Positions 33,678 to 42,414 of a stretch of 64,000 nt of DNA are shown piece by piece. Positions within the stretch are counted from its first letter, which is position 1; every line of letters starts with the position of its first letter. The position numbers were made by a program, and so were the translations under genes. A model generated the notes under the pieces. That model was given only the letters and a program-made list of their open reading frames with translations, did no database searches and had not been told where the DNA came from. Source of the DNA: Pseudolabrys sp050185995 (lineage in GTDB: Bacteria > Pseudomonadota > Alphaproteobacteria > Rhizobiales > Xanthobacteraceae); NCBI RefSeq assembly GCF_050185995.1, contig NZ_JBFWYW010000008.1; one strand, written 5' to 3'.

Positions 33678-34550
33678 ATGACGGGCACGCGCGCGACGCT
33701 CTCGGGTCTTGCCGCGATCGCGATGTGGTCGCTGCTGGCCGTGCTGACGGTGGCAAGCGGCACCGTGCCGCCGTTTCAGTTGGCCGCGCTCACCTTCGCG
33801 ATCGGCGGTGCCATCGGCCTCGGCTGGATCGCCGCCACCGGCAACTGGCTGGTGCTGCGCCAGCCGCTCAAGGTGTGGGCGCTCGGCGTCGCCGGCCTGT
33901 TCGGCTACCACTCGCTCTACTTCATCGCGCTGCGCTTCGCGCCGCCGGCGGAAGCGGGATTGCTCAATTATTTCTGGCCGCTGCTGATCGTGTTGTTCTC
34001 CGGCCTGCTGCCGGGAGAGCGTTTGCGGGTGCATCACGTCGTCGGCGCGCTGCTCGGCCTTGTCGGCACGGTGGTGCTGTTTCTCGGGCAGGGGCTCGCG
34101 CCGGCTTTGCAATTCGCGTTCGGCTACGGCGCGGCGTTCTGCGCGGCCTTCGTCTGGGCGGGCTATTCGGTGCTGTCGCGGCGCTTCGCCATGGTGCCGA
34201 GCGCGGCGGTCGCCGGGTTCTGCGTGGCGACCGCGATCCTCGCCGCGCTCTGTCATCTTGCGGTCGAAACGACCGTGTGGCCGCAAGGCGCGGCGGAGTG
34301 GCTCGCGGTCGTCGCGCTTGGTGTCGGTCCGGTCGGGCTTGCGTTCTATGTGTGGGACGTCGGCGTCAAGCGCGGCGACATTCGCCTGCTCGGCGTCGCG
34401 TCCTATGCCGCGCCGCTGTTGTCGACGCTGGCGCTGGTGGTCGCCGGTTACACCGCGCCCCGCGCCACGCTCTGGCTCGCCGCGCTCTTGATCGCGGGCG
34501 GCGGGCTGCTGGCGGCAAAGGATATGCTCCGGCGCAAGGTCCGCGGCTAG
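33678..34550 (+). CDS. EamA/DMT family transporter
   Basis: A 290-aa ten-helix inner-membrane protein. GLFGYHSLYFIALRFAPPAEA and NYFWPLLIVLFSGLL resemble YddG-type amino-acid exporters in the DMT superfamily, and the second half holds VWAGYSVLSRRF. Substrate unknown. It lies close behind phaB but has no obvious link to PHB. Its stop overlaps that of the convergent cupin gene. Confidence 0.82.
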   Translation: MTGTRATLSGLAAIAMWSLLAVLTVASGTVPPFQLAALTFAIGGAIGLGWIAATGNWLVLRQPLKVWALGVAGLFGYHSLYFIALRFAPPAEAGLLNYFWPLLIVLFSGLLPGERLRVHHVVGALLGLVGTVVLFLGQGLAPALQFAFGYGAAFCAAFVWAGYSVLSRRFAMVPSAAVAGFCVATAILAALCHLAVETTVWPQGAAEWLAVVALGVGPVGLAFYVWDVGVKRGDIRLLGVASYAAPLLSTLALVVAGYTAPRATLWLAALLIAGGGLLAAKDMLRRKVRG

Positions 34551-34984
34551 CGAGGCTCGCTGGCCGGAGTCCAATCCTTCGGCGCCAGCTCGAAGCCGGC
34601 GAAGTCGAAACCCGGCGCCACCGTGCAGCCGACCAGCGTCCAGTCGCCGAGGCTTTCGGCGGCCTGCCAGGCGCGTGCCGGAACCACCGCCTGCGGCGCT
34701 TCGTCGGCGGCGATGTCGGGGCCGAGCCGCACGATCATTTCCTTGGCGCCATCGACGATCTCCAGCTTGAGCGGCGCGCCGGCGTAATAATGCCAGACCT
34801 CGACGGCATCGACACGGTGCCAGTGCGAACGCTCGCCGCGCGCCAGCAGGAAATAGATCGCGGTCGAGGCGGCCCGTGCGTCGGCCTCGCCGCGGTCGCG
34901 GAAGGTCTCGCGGAAATGCCCGCCCTCCGGATGCGGCTTCAGGTCCAGCATCCGGATCATGTCGGCGGCGGTGGGTGCGGTCAT
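34547..34984 (-). CDS. cupin family protein, DUF985 (Cupin_5)
   Basis: A 145-aa single-domain cupin. LKPHPEGGHFRETFRD, STAIYFLLARGERSHWHRVDAVEVWHYY (the conserved His/Glu cluster) and VGCTVAPGFDFAGFEL are DUF985 hallmarks. The function of this family is not settled; sugar epimerase-like or sensor roles have been proposed. The glyoxalase II gene stop is 1 bp upstream of its start on the same strand, so they are an operon. Confidence 0.85.
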   Translation of the reverse strand: MTAPTAADMIRMLDLKPHPEGGHFRETFRDRGEADARAASTAIYFLLARGERSHWHRVDAVEVWHYYAGAPLKLEIVDGAKEMIVRLGPDIAADEAPQAVVPARAWQAAESLGDWTLVGCTVAPGFDFAGFELAPKDWTPASEPR

Positions 34985-34985
34985 G

Positions 34986-35753
34986 TCAGAACTTGTTCTT
35001 CCGCTCGCGCACTTCGGCGAACACCTTGTTTGCGGGCGCCCCCGCGAGGCCGACCGCGGCGGCGACTTCGGGCGCGTCGGCGCGCAGGAAGGTGTTGGCT
35101 TTCTTTTCCTCGCCGATCGTCACCGGAATGGTGAACGTGCCGGCGTCGATCTGCTTCTTCGCCTCGTCGGCGCGGGCGAGCAGCGCGGCGTTGCCGCCCT
35201 CGATGCTCAACGCGAATTTGATGTTGGCGAGCGTGTATTCGTGGCCGCAATAAATTGCGGTTTCGTCGGGAAGGTCGCGCAGCTTCTTCAGCGAATCCCA
35301 CATCTGGTCCATCGTGCCCTCGATGACGCGGCCGCAGCCGATCGAGAACAGCGTGTCGCCGACGAAGGCGGCCTTGGCGCCGTGGAACCAATAGGCGATG
35401 TGGCCGAGCGTGTGGCCGGGCGTTTCGATGACATTGGCGGACAGCTTGCCGACCGAAACCTTGTCGCCCTCGCGCACGGTCTCGTCGACCGCCGGGATCT
35501 TCGTGGCTTCGCCGGCCGGCGCGACCACGCGGCACTTGTATTTGCTCTTCAGCGCCTCGATGCCGCCGACATGGTCGTGATGGTGGTGCGTGACCAGAAT
35601 GTCCGTCAGCTTCCAGCCGGTCTCTTTCAGCGCGGCTTCGACGGGCGCGGCTTCCGGCGCGTCGATGGCGGCGGTGGCGCCGGTCTCGGAATCGTGGATC
35701 AGCACGCCGTAATTGTCCTGGAGGCAGCGGAACAGGCGGATTTCAGCGGACAT
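34986..35753 (-). CDS. gloB: hydroxyacylglutathione hydrolase (glyoxalase II)
   Basis: A 255-aa metallo-beta-lactamase-fold enzyme. The metal motif THHHHDHVGG is near residue 55, with ETPGHTLGHIAYW, FVGDTLFSIGCGRV and YCGHEYTLANIKFA following, all glyoxalase II signatures. It splits S-lactoylglutathione to lactate and glutathione in methylglyoxal detoxification. It is divergent from a methyltransferase gene, an arrangement common in this order. Confidence 0.93.
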   Translation of the reverse strand: MSAEIRLFRCLQDNYGVLIHDSETGATAAIDAPEAAPVEAALKETGWKLTDILVTHHHHDHVGGIEALKSKYKCRVVAPAGEATKIPAVDETVREGDKVSVGKLSANVIETPGHTLGHIAYWFHGAKAAFVGDTLFSIGCGRVIEGTMDQMWDSLKKLRDLPDETAIYCGHEYTLANIKFALSIEGGNAALLARADEAKKQIDAGTFTIPVTIGEEKKANTFLRADAPEVAAAVGLAGAPANKVFAEVRERKNKF

Positions 35754-35872
35754 TGGAACTTTCCTGCAAATGACGGTCGAAGTGATGGTCGGTGAACCTT
35801 AACACGCGCGTCGCGCGTGCGGCCAAACCGCGATCGAGCGTTTTGCCGCGATTTTCATGCTAGATATTGCGC

Positions 35873-36628
35873 ATGTCGAACGACGTTGTCGACCTTCGGA
35901 GTTTCTACGGCCAGCGGCTCGGCGTCGTGGCGCGGCGCTTCATCGGCCGCGCGGTGCGGGGCCTGTGGGGCGACACGCGCGGCAAGCGCGTGCTCGGCAT
36001 CGGCTACGCGACGCCCTATCTCGGCCTGTTTCGCGAGGAAGCGGAGCGCTGTCTCGCTTTCATGCCGGCGACGCAGGGCGCGATCAAATGGCCGACCTCG
36101 CGGCCCGCGCTCGCCGCGCTGGTCGATGAGCATGAATGGCCGCTGCCGGACGCGGCGGTCGATCTCGTGCTGCTGGTGCATTCGGTCGAGATGTCGCGCG
36201 ACGCCGCGTCGCTGTTGCGCGAGGCGTGGCGCGTGCTCGCGCCAGGCGGCCGTTTGCTCGCGGTGATCCCGAACCGGCGCGGATTGTGGGCGCGCATGGA
36301 TACGACGCCGTTCGGCCACGGCCGGCCTTATTCGCGTTCGCAGATCACGCAGCTCCTGCGCGAGACCTGGTTCACGCCGCTGTCGTGGAAGGAGGCGCTT
36401 TATGTGCCGCCGGTCTCGCGCGGCTGGTTCCTGCGCTCGGCGGTCGCCTGGGAGCGCACCGGCGCCACGTTGTCGGCACCGTTCGCCGGCGTCTATCTGG
36501 TCGACGCCAGCAAGCAGGTCTACCGGCCGGTGTCCGCGCGCAAAGAAAAACGCCGGCTCGTGCCTTCGCTCGAGCCGGCGCTGGCGCCATCGCCCGGAGG
36601 CGCGGCGCGAACGTCGATGACGGACTAA
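35873..36628 (+). CDS. class I SAM-dependent methyltransferase
   Basis: About 251 aa from the ATG at 35873. VLGIGYATPYLGLF stands at the SAM glycine-rich position, LVLLVHSVEMSRDAASLLREAW and LAPGGRLLAVIPNRRGLWAR are motif II/III-like, and FTPLSWKEALYVPP follows. Substrate unknown. It is divergent from gloB, 119 bp apart. Its last 80 bp contain a strong terminator-type hairpin that points toward the neighbouring convergent gene. Confidence 0.8.
   Translation: MSNDVVDLRSFYGQRLGVVARRFIGRAVRGLWGDTRGKRVLGIGYATPYLGLFREEAERCLAFMPATQGAIKWPTSRPALAALVDEHEWPLPDAAVDLVLLVHSVEMSRDAASLLREAWRVLAPGGRLLAVIPNRRGLWARMDTTPFGHGRPYSRSQITQLLRETWFTPLSWKEALYVPPVSRGWFLRSAVAWERTGATLSAPFAGVYLVDASKQVYRPVSARKEKRRLVPSLEPALAPSPGGAARTSMTD
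36546..36580 (-). terminator. intrinsic terminator of the DUF4167 gene, inside the opposite gene
   Basis: CGCCGGCTCG (36551-36560) and CGAGCCGGCG (36571-36580) are perfect 10-bp arms with a 10-base loop. Read on the minus strand the stem is followed by TTTTTCTTTG, the hallmark of a Rho-independent terminator. It lies 55 bp beyond the DUF4167 stop, within the 3' end of the methyltransferase coding sequence. Confidence 0.7.
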
Positions 36629-36634
36629 GCCGGG

Positions 36635-37363
36635 TTACTCGCCGGCCGGCGCCTCGTCGCCTTCGCCGGCCATGTTCTGCTGGTGGTCGCCCATGTTATC
36701 GGGCCGCGGGCCGCGATGACGGCGGCGGCGGTTACGTCCGCCGAAGCGATCGCCGCCCTGGTTGCCTTGATTGCCCTGATGCTGGCCGCCGTGGCCGTTC
36801 TGCTGTCCCTCGGCCGGCGCGCCGTTCTGCTGTCCGCCGGTGATGAAGGAGGGCAGGCCGCCGACCTCCTGATGTTCGTTGTTGTTGTTGCGCGGCTGGT
36901 TGAACTGCCGTCCGCCCTGCTGCTGCGGCTGCTGCACACCCTGCTGCGGAAACTGCGCGTCACGCGGCAGATAGGGCTGCGGCTGGTCGCTGCGCGGAAT
37001 GAAGGGTTCGTTGTTGCCCTGCGCAACCGCCTCGTCGTCGTCGCCGTCGAAGCCGTCGTCGTTCTGCGGGAAGCCGGACGGCTGCTGCTGTTGCTGGTTG
37101 TAATACGGGTTCTGCTGCCGGAACTGCTCCTGCGCCGCCGCGATCAGACGGAAATAATGCTCGGCGTGCTGGTAGTAATTCTCGGCCGCGACCGGATCGC
37201 CGGAACTCTGCGCATCGCGCGCGAGCTGGATGTATTTATCGGCGACGTGGTTTGCGGTGCCGCGGATTTTGACGTCGGGACCGTTCGACTCATAAACCCG
37301 GGTGAGCGGATTCTGACTCTTGCGGTGGTTGCGGCCCCGCATGCGCTTCTGACCGTTTCTCAT
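36635..37363 (-). CDS. DUF4167 domain-containing protein, Q/N/G-rich
   Basis: A 242-aa protein. The N-terminal 80 residues form DUF4167: GRNHRKSQNPLTRVYESNGP, HVADKYIQLARDA, and NYYQHAEHYFRLIAAAQEQ. The rest is low-complexity, rich in Gln, Asn, Gly and acidic residues, with an RGG/Arg-rich patch (GGRNRRRRHRGPRP). The composition suggests RNA binding or assembly of condensates, which is inference; the family is characteristic of Rhizobiales. Convergent with the methyltransferase gene. Confidence 0.88.
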   Translation of the reverse strand: MRNGQKRMRGRNHRKSQNPLTRVYESNGPDVKIRGTANHVADKYIQLARDAQSSGDPVAAENYYQHAEHYFRLIAAAQEQFRQQNPYYNQQQQQPSGFPQNDDGFDGDDDEAVAQGNNEPFIPRSDQPQPYLPRDAQFPQQGVQQPQQQGGRQFNQPRNNNNEHQEVGGLPSFITGGQQNGAPAEGQQNGHGGQHQGNQGNQGGDRFGGRNRRRRHRGPRPDNMGDHQQNMAGEGDEAPAGE

Positions 37364-37948
37364 GTCTCTCCGTCACTTACCTTTCATTCGGCGCGGTCCG
37401 TTGCCCGGGCCGCCGCGTAGAGGGTCGAACTTTCATTGCGTTACAGCACGCCGGCTCACAGCGTCACATGCCGATCGGTCTCATGCTCCATCGCAACGCA
37501 GACCAAGACGCGGCCTCTGCCGCGGCAAGCGCGTTTGCGCGAAGTCATCCGATCATTAGCGCGATAACCGCATCAGCCCCGTAACCGCGATCATGTCGCA
37601 GTATTGCCGACCTTTCATGACGCGCATCGTTTTGTCGTTCTTCGAAAACCACAGCTCTTCGAAAACCACAGTCCTTCGAGAAACGATGCGCCTAACAGGT
37701 GAAGCATCCGGACCCGATCAGGGCGAGCGCGTACCAGGAAAACTGTGTTGTCCGGCTCGTCGCCATCCGCCTTCGCCGCTGGCCGCCTGCCGAAATCCGT
37801 TTCGTCCGGGTTCCGTATCAAGGGCGGCGCGACCGTCTCGGGTCGATTCCGTGACCGGAAGCTAGTCGTTTCCGCCCCCCATTCCAAGTGCTTTTTTGCA
37901 CTTTTCGGATTGCGCTTAATTCATGGCGACGGGCCGTTAAGCCCTGCG
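37364..37948. other. 585-bp intergenic region between prmC and the DUF4167 gene
   Basis: No convincing coding frame is present on either strand. It must contain the promoter of the DUF4167 gene. Its outstanding structure is a tandem repeat enclosed by an inverted repeat at 37622-37691 (listed separately). The right-hand part (37740-37948) is GC-rich without a clear gene. Confidence 0.6.
37622..37691. repeat. inverted repeat enclosing a 17-bp tandem duplication
   Basis: GCGCATCGTTT (37622-37632) and AAACGATGCGC (37681-37691) are perfect 11-bp inverted arms. Between them TCTTCGAAAACCACAG occurs twice (37639-37654 and 37656-37671), one base apart, then a partial third copy, TCCTTCGAGAAA. The whole could fold as a long stem with a repetitive loop, or mark a dispersed element. 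It may be a small RNA; nothing proves it. Confidence 0.55.
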
Positions 37949-38854
37949 TTACGCGCTTTTCCGGGCTGCGGGGCGCGCCAGCAGGGCGCGGGCCACGCCG
38001 CCGAGATCCTTGCGCGCCGGAGCCGGCACGGCGAGCCCTGCCTGTGTGAACAGCAGGCGGACGGCGTCCTCTTGCCCGATGCCAAGCTCGACGACCAGCA
38101 GGCCGCCGGGTGCGAGCAGCCGTCCGGCATCGGCGGCGATCGCGCGGTAGGCGGCAAGTCCGTCGGCACCACCGTCAAGCGCGAGCCGCGGATCATAGTC
38201 GCGCACCTCGGGTGCAAGCGCCGCGATCTCGGCGCTCGCAATATAGGGCGGGTTGGACACGACGAGATCGAACGGGCCTTCGACACCCCGCGCGATGTCC
38301 GCGGTGACGAATGCACACCGCGCTTCGAGCGCCAGCCGCGCCGCGTTGGCGCGCGCGACATCCAGTGCGGCGTCGCTGATATCGGCGCCGATGCCGGTTG
38401 CGTTCGGCAATTCGGTCAGCAGCGCGAGCAGCAGCGCCCCGGAGCCGGTGCCGATGTCGAGGATACGCACCGGCCGCTGCCGTCCGCCATTGGCGGTGAC
38501 GGCATCGAGCGCAGCCTCGACGACCGTCTCGGTATCCGGCCGCGGCACCAGCACTGCGGCATTGACGGCGAGCTGCAGACTCCAGAATTCCCGCGCGCCG
38601 ACGATGCGCGCCACCGGTTCGCGCGCAATGCGGCGGCCGGCCAGCGCGTCAATGGCGTCGATCTCACGGGCGTCGAGTAATCGTTCGCTGTCGACGACAA
38701 GCCGGGCGCGGTCGATACGCAGAGCGTGTCCTGCGAGGACGCGGGCATCGAGTTGCGGCGTATCGATGCCGGCGGCACGGAAAGCCTGGATCAGCGTTTC
38801 GACCGCGCGCGACAGCGAAATTCCCGCGCGCAGCCCGGCGACGGCGCGCGCCAT
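37949..38854 (-). CDS. prmC: peptide chain release factor N(5)-glutamine methyltransferase
   Basis: About 301 aa from the ATG at 38854, which overlaps the prfA stop by one base (TGATG); an in-frame GTG sits immediately before. VRILDIGTGSGALLLALL is the SAM site and DLVVSNPPYIAS is the catalytic NPPY motif of Gln methyltransferases. PVARIVGAREFW matches the PrmC N-domain linker. It methylates the GGQ glutamine of the release factor encoded just upstream. Confidence 0.94.
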   Translation of the reverse strand: MARAVAGLRAGISLSRAVETLIQAFRAAGIDTPQLDARVLAGHALRIDRARLVVDSERLLDAREIDAIDALAGRRIAREPVARIVGAREFWSLQLAVNAAVLVPRPDTETVVEAALDAVTANGGRQRPVRILDIGTGSGALLLALLTELPNATGIGADISDAALDVARANAARLALEARCAFVTADIARGVEGPFDLVVSNPPYIASAEIAALAPEVRDYDPRLALDGGADGLAAYRAIAADAGRLLAPGGLLVVELGIGQEDAVRLLFTQAGLAVPAPARKDLGGVARALLARPAARKSA

Positions 38855-39927
38855 CACATGCCTTCCGCCGCCAGCAATTCGGCCTGATGTTCGGTGACCA
38901 GCGCGTCGATCATCTCGCCCAGCGCCTCGCCCTCCATGACGGCGGGCAGCTTGTAGAGCGTGAGGTTGATGCGGTGGTCGGTCACGCGGCCTTGCGGGAA
39001 GTTGTAGGTGCGGATCCGCTCCGAGCGGTCGCCGGAACCGACCTGGCCGCGCCGGTCGGCCGAGCGTTCGGCATCGCGCTTGCTGCGCTCGGCGTCGTAA
39101 AGCTTGGCGCGGAGCATGGCCATCGCCTTGGAGCGATTCTTGTGCTGGGAGCGCTCCTCCTGAACCAGAACCACGATGCCGCTCGGAATGTGGGTGATGC
39201 GGATGGCGGACTCGGTCTTGTTGACATGCTGGCCGCCCGCGCCTTGCGCCCGCATGGTGTCGATCTTGAGGTCGGCCTCGTTGATGTGAATGTCGACATC
39301 CTCGACCTCGGGCAGCACCGCGACGGTCGCTGCCGAAGTGTGGATGCGGCCCGACGCCTCGGTGTCTGGCACGCGCTGCACGCGATGAACGCCGGATTCG
39401 AATTTCAGCTTGGCGAACACGCCGCGGCCGGAAATTTCCGCGACGACCTCCTTGTAGCCGCCCTTGGTGCCGTCGCTGATCGACAACACCTCGGTCCGCC
39501 AGCCTTGCGAGGCGGCGTAGCGCTCGTACATGCGGAACAGGTCGCCGGCAAACAGCGCCGCCTCGTCGCCGCCAGTGCCGGCGCGGATTTCGAGGATGGC
39601 GTTGCGCTCGTCCATCGCATCCTTCGGCAGCAAGGCGAGACGAAGCTGGTGTTCGATCGTTTCCGCGCGTTCGCGAAGGTCGGGGAGTTCTGCGGCCGCC
39701 ATCTTGCGCATTTCGGCGTCGGTCGAAGCGTCCTCGATCATGGCCTGGAGACCGTCGATTTCCTCGGTCACCTGCCGGTAGGATTTGATGACATCGACGA
39801 CGGGCGAGAGATCGGAAAATTCCCGCGACAGTGAAACGAATTCATCGCCGGTGACGCCGCTTGCGAGCTGGCTTTCCACCAGCGCATGGCGATTGACGAG
39901 GGCGGAGAGCTTCTGTTGCGGGAGCAT
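38854..39927 (-). CDS. prfA: peptide chain release factor 1
   Basis: A 357-aa class I release factor recognising UAA/UAG. The catalytic GGQ (residues 231-233) lies in RAQGAGGQHVNKTESAIRIT. The stop-codon recognition tripeptide is PDT (187-189) in RVPDTEASGRIHTS, where E. coli has PAT. Length and domains are standard. It lies 12 bp after ptsP and is coupled to prmC, giving a ptsP-prfA-prmC operon. Confidence 0.96.
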   Translation of the reverse strand: MLPQQKLSALVNRHALVESQLASGVTGDEFVSLSREFSDLSPVVDVIKSYRQVTEEIDGLQAMIEDASTDAEMRKMAAAELPDLRERAETIEHQLRLALLPKDAMDERNAILEIRAGTGGDEAALFAGDLFRMYERYAASQGWRTEVLSISDGTKGGYKEVVAEISGRGVFAKLKFESGVHRVQRVPDTEASGRIHTSAATVAVLPEVEDVDIHINEADLKIDTMRAQGAGGQHVNKTESAIRITHIPSGIVVLVQEERSQHKNRSKAMAMLRAKLYDAERSKRDAERSADRRGQVGSGDRSERIRTYNFPQGRVTDHRINLTLYKLPAVMEGEALGEMIDALVTEHQAELLAAEGM

Positions 39928-39939
39928 GGCGACTTGCGG

Positions 39940-42210
39940 TCAGATCTGGATGTTTTCGGCCGCGGCGAAGCTCTTCAGCTCCTCGCGGATGGAGATGCTG
40001 CCGACCGGCTTGTCGAGCAACGGCAGAATGGCCGCCTCGGCCTTCTTGACGTCGAGGTCGAGCAGGGCGGCCTTGACGGGACCGACAGCCGAAGGCGACA
40101 GCGACATCGCCCGATAGCCGATGGCCGCCAGCGCGATGGCGGCGAGCGGCTGCGACGCCATCTCGCCGCACAGCGCAACCGGCTTGTTATGAGTGCGCCC
40201 CTTGTCGACGATTGATTTCAGCGCGCGCAGCACCGGCGCCGACAGGTTGTCGAAGCGCTCGGACACGCGGGAATTGCCGCGGTCGGCGGCGTACAGGAAC
40301 TGCATCAGGTCGTTGGAGCCGACCGAGAGGAAGTCGACGCGCTCCAGAAGGTCGTCGAGTTGCAGCAGCAGCGAGGGAACCTCGACCATGGTGCCGATGT
40401 CGACGCGCTCGGGCAGCGAGTGGCCGTGCCGGCGCAGATGCGTCAGCTCCGCCTCGACCAGCTCCTTCGCCTTGTCGAATTCCTCGACCGCCGCGATCAT
40501 CGGGAACATCACGCGCAATTGCCGGCCGCCGGCCGCGCGCAGCATGGCGCGGACCTGGCTGCGCAGCAGCCCCGGCCGGTCGAGGCCGAGGCGAATCGCG
40601 CGCCAGCCGAGCGCGGGATTTTCCTCTTCCACGTTGCGCATATAGGGCAGCACCTTGTCGCCGCCGATGTCGAGCGTGCGGAAGGTGACGGGCTTTCCGC
40701 CGGCGGCGTCGAGCACCGAGCGATAAAGCAGAAACTGCTCGTTGGTGCGCGGAAACGCGTTAGCGACCATGAACTGCAGCTCGGTGCGGAACAGGCCGAT
40801 GCCGCTGGCGCCGGTTTCCTCGATGTGCGGCAGGTCGATCAGCAGGCCGGCATTGATCATCAGGTCGAGTTTCTGCCCGTCCTTGGTGACGCAAGGCCGG
40901 TCGCGGAGCGCGCGGTATTGCGCCTGCCGCCGCGCACGCAGCTTCACCCGCTCCGCATAGGCGGCTTCGATGTCGGGCGAGGGCCGGAAATGGACGAGGC
41001 CGGAACTGCCGTCGACGATCATGGCGTCGCCGGATTCGGCAATGCCGGTGGCGTTCGGGATTTCACCGACCGCGGGGATGCCGAGTGCGCGCGCGACGAT
41101 CGCGACATGCGAGGTGGTGCTGCCTTCCTCGAGTACGAGGCCGCGCAGCCGCTTGCGGTCGTAGTCCAGCAGCGCGGCCGGACCCATCGAGCGCGCGACC
41201 AGCACGGCGTTGAGCGGCAATTGCTCGCGCGAGGGCGCATGGTCGCGCCCCATCAGCACGCGCATCAGCCGGTTGGCGAGATCCTCGAGGTCGTGCAGGC
41301 GGTCGCGCAGATAAGGATCCTGCGCGCGCAGCATGCGGGCGCGGGTGTCGGACTGCACGCGCTCGACCGCGGCTTCAGCGGTCAGACCGCCGTTGGAGAC
41401 AGCTTCGCGGATGCGGCGCATCCAGCCCTGATCGTGGCCGAACATCCGATAAGCTTCGAGCACGTCGCGATGTTCGCCGTCCTCCGCCATCTCGCCGCTC
41501 TCCAGCAGGCGGTCGAGGTCGGCGCGCATCGTCGAGATCGCGGTATCGAGACGTTTCAATTCCTTCGGCACGTCGTCGGCGATCACGTTGGTGATGACGA
41601 CGCGCGGCTCGTGCAGCACGACATGGCCGAGCGCGATGCCGTCCGACAGCGCGATCCCGCTCTGGTGCTGGCTGTGGCGGGCGGCGGGTTCCGCGCCGGG
41701 GCGGGCGAGGGAGGACAGTTCGCCCGAGGCGACCATTTCCGCGACGACCATCGCGGTCGTCTGCAGCGCTTCTTCTTCTTCCTCGGAGTAGGTGCGGCTG
41801 GCGCGGTTCTGCACGACCAGCACGCCGAGCGTGTTGCCGGCACGCAGCACCGGCACGCCGAGGAAGGAGTGATAGATTTCTTCGCCGGTTTCCGGGCGGA
41901 ACGAGAAGGCCGGGTGGTCTTGCGCTTCCGACAGGTTGATCGGCTTCGCCTCGCGGGCGACCAGGCCGACGAGGCCCTCGTCGGCGTTCAGCACCGTCTG
42001 GTGGACCGCTTCGCGCTTCAGACCTTCGGTGGCGTATAGCTCAAGCGTTCCGTCTACCCGCAGGATGTAGACAGAGCAGACCTCCGCCACCATGTTGGCG
42101 GCGATCAGCACCACGATCTTGTCGAGACGGTCCTGCGCGCTGACCGGCTCCGCCATCACCTCGCGGAGCCGCCGTAACAGCACGCGCGGACCGCCAAGCG
42201 CGCCACGCAT
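39940..42210 (-). CDS. ptsP: phosphoenolpyruvate--protein phosphotransferase PtsP (enzyme I-Ntr)
   Basis: A 756-aa protein. An N-terminal GAF domain (about 1-160) is followed by the enzyme I phosphotransferase part. The phospho-His site is His368 in EEGSTTSHVAIVARALG. The PEP-binding C-domain contains TLDIGGDKVLPYM, FRTELQFMV, VGSNDLMQFLYAADRGN and VALCGEMASQPLAA (catalytic Cys). It starts the nitrogen PTS relay by phosphorylating NPr, which links nitrogen status (through GAF-bound glutamine or oxoglutarate in relatives) to metabolism. Confidence 0.95.
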   Translation of the reverse strand: MRGALGGPRVLLRRLREVMAEPVSAQDRLDKIVVLIAANMVAEVCSVYILRVDGTLELYATEGLKREAVHQTVLNADEGLVGLVAREAKPINLSEAQDHPAFSFRPETGEEIYHSFLGVPVLRAGNTLGVLVVQNRASRTYSEEEEEALQTTAMVVAEMVASGELSSLARPGAEPAARHSQHQSGIALSDGIALGHVVLHEPRVVITNVIADDVPKELKRLDTAISTMRADLDRLLESGEMAEDGEHRDVLEAYRMFGHDQGWMRRIREAVSNGGLTAEAAVERVQSDTRARMLRAQDPYLRDRLHDLEDLANRLMRVLMGRDHAPSREQLPLNAVLVARSMGPAALLDYDRKRLRGLVLEEGSTTSHVAIVARALGIPAVGEIPNATGIAESGDAMIVDGSSGLVHFRPSPDIEAAYAERVKLRARRQAQYRALRDRPCVTKDGQKLDLMINAGLLIDLPHIEETGASGIGLFRTELQFMVANAFPRTNEQFLLYRSVLDAAGGKPVTFRTLDIGGDKVLPYMRNVEEENPALGWRAIRLGLDRPGLLRSQVRAMLRAAGGRQLRVMFPMIAAVEEFDKAKELVEAELTHLRRHGHSLPERVDIGTMVEVPSLLLQLDDLLERVDFLSVGSNDLMQFLYAADRGNSRVSERFDNLSAPVLRALKSIVDKGRTHNKPVALCGEMASQPLAAIALAAIGYRAMSLSPSAVGPVKAALLDLDVKKAEAAILPLLDKPVGSISIREELKSFAAAENIQI

Positions 42211-42414
42211 TGTGTCGTTCCTTATGCCGCGGCCCCTGCCACGGCGTGCCTACGGCCCGATCATGTACGGAAAACGACTGGGGGTCTCGCCGCCCCGGCC
42301 GCATTCACGCTGAGGCTATAGCGAACGGGCCATGCAAGGCGCAAGCCAAGGGAGCCGGAGCCGGCCAAATCGGTCTTGCAGTGCGGGATAACGCGGACCG
42401 CCGCGGTTCGCCGG

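Noticed and set aside
39361..39369. PDT in place of PAT in RF1 as a possible recoding signal
   Set aside because: The middle residue of this tripeptide varies in release factor 1 proteins, and the rest of the factor is standard; there is no sign of changed stop-codon use in the genes here, which use all three stops.
40360..42039. A 559-codon frame antisense to ptsP
   Set aside because: Same GC effect; the ptsP product is full length and motif-complete, and the antisense protein is rich in Arg/His/Gln without family features.
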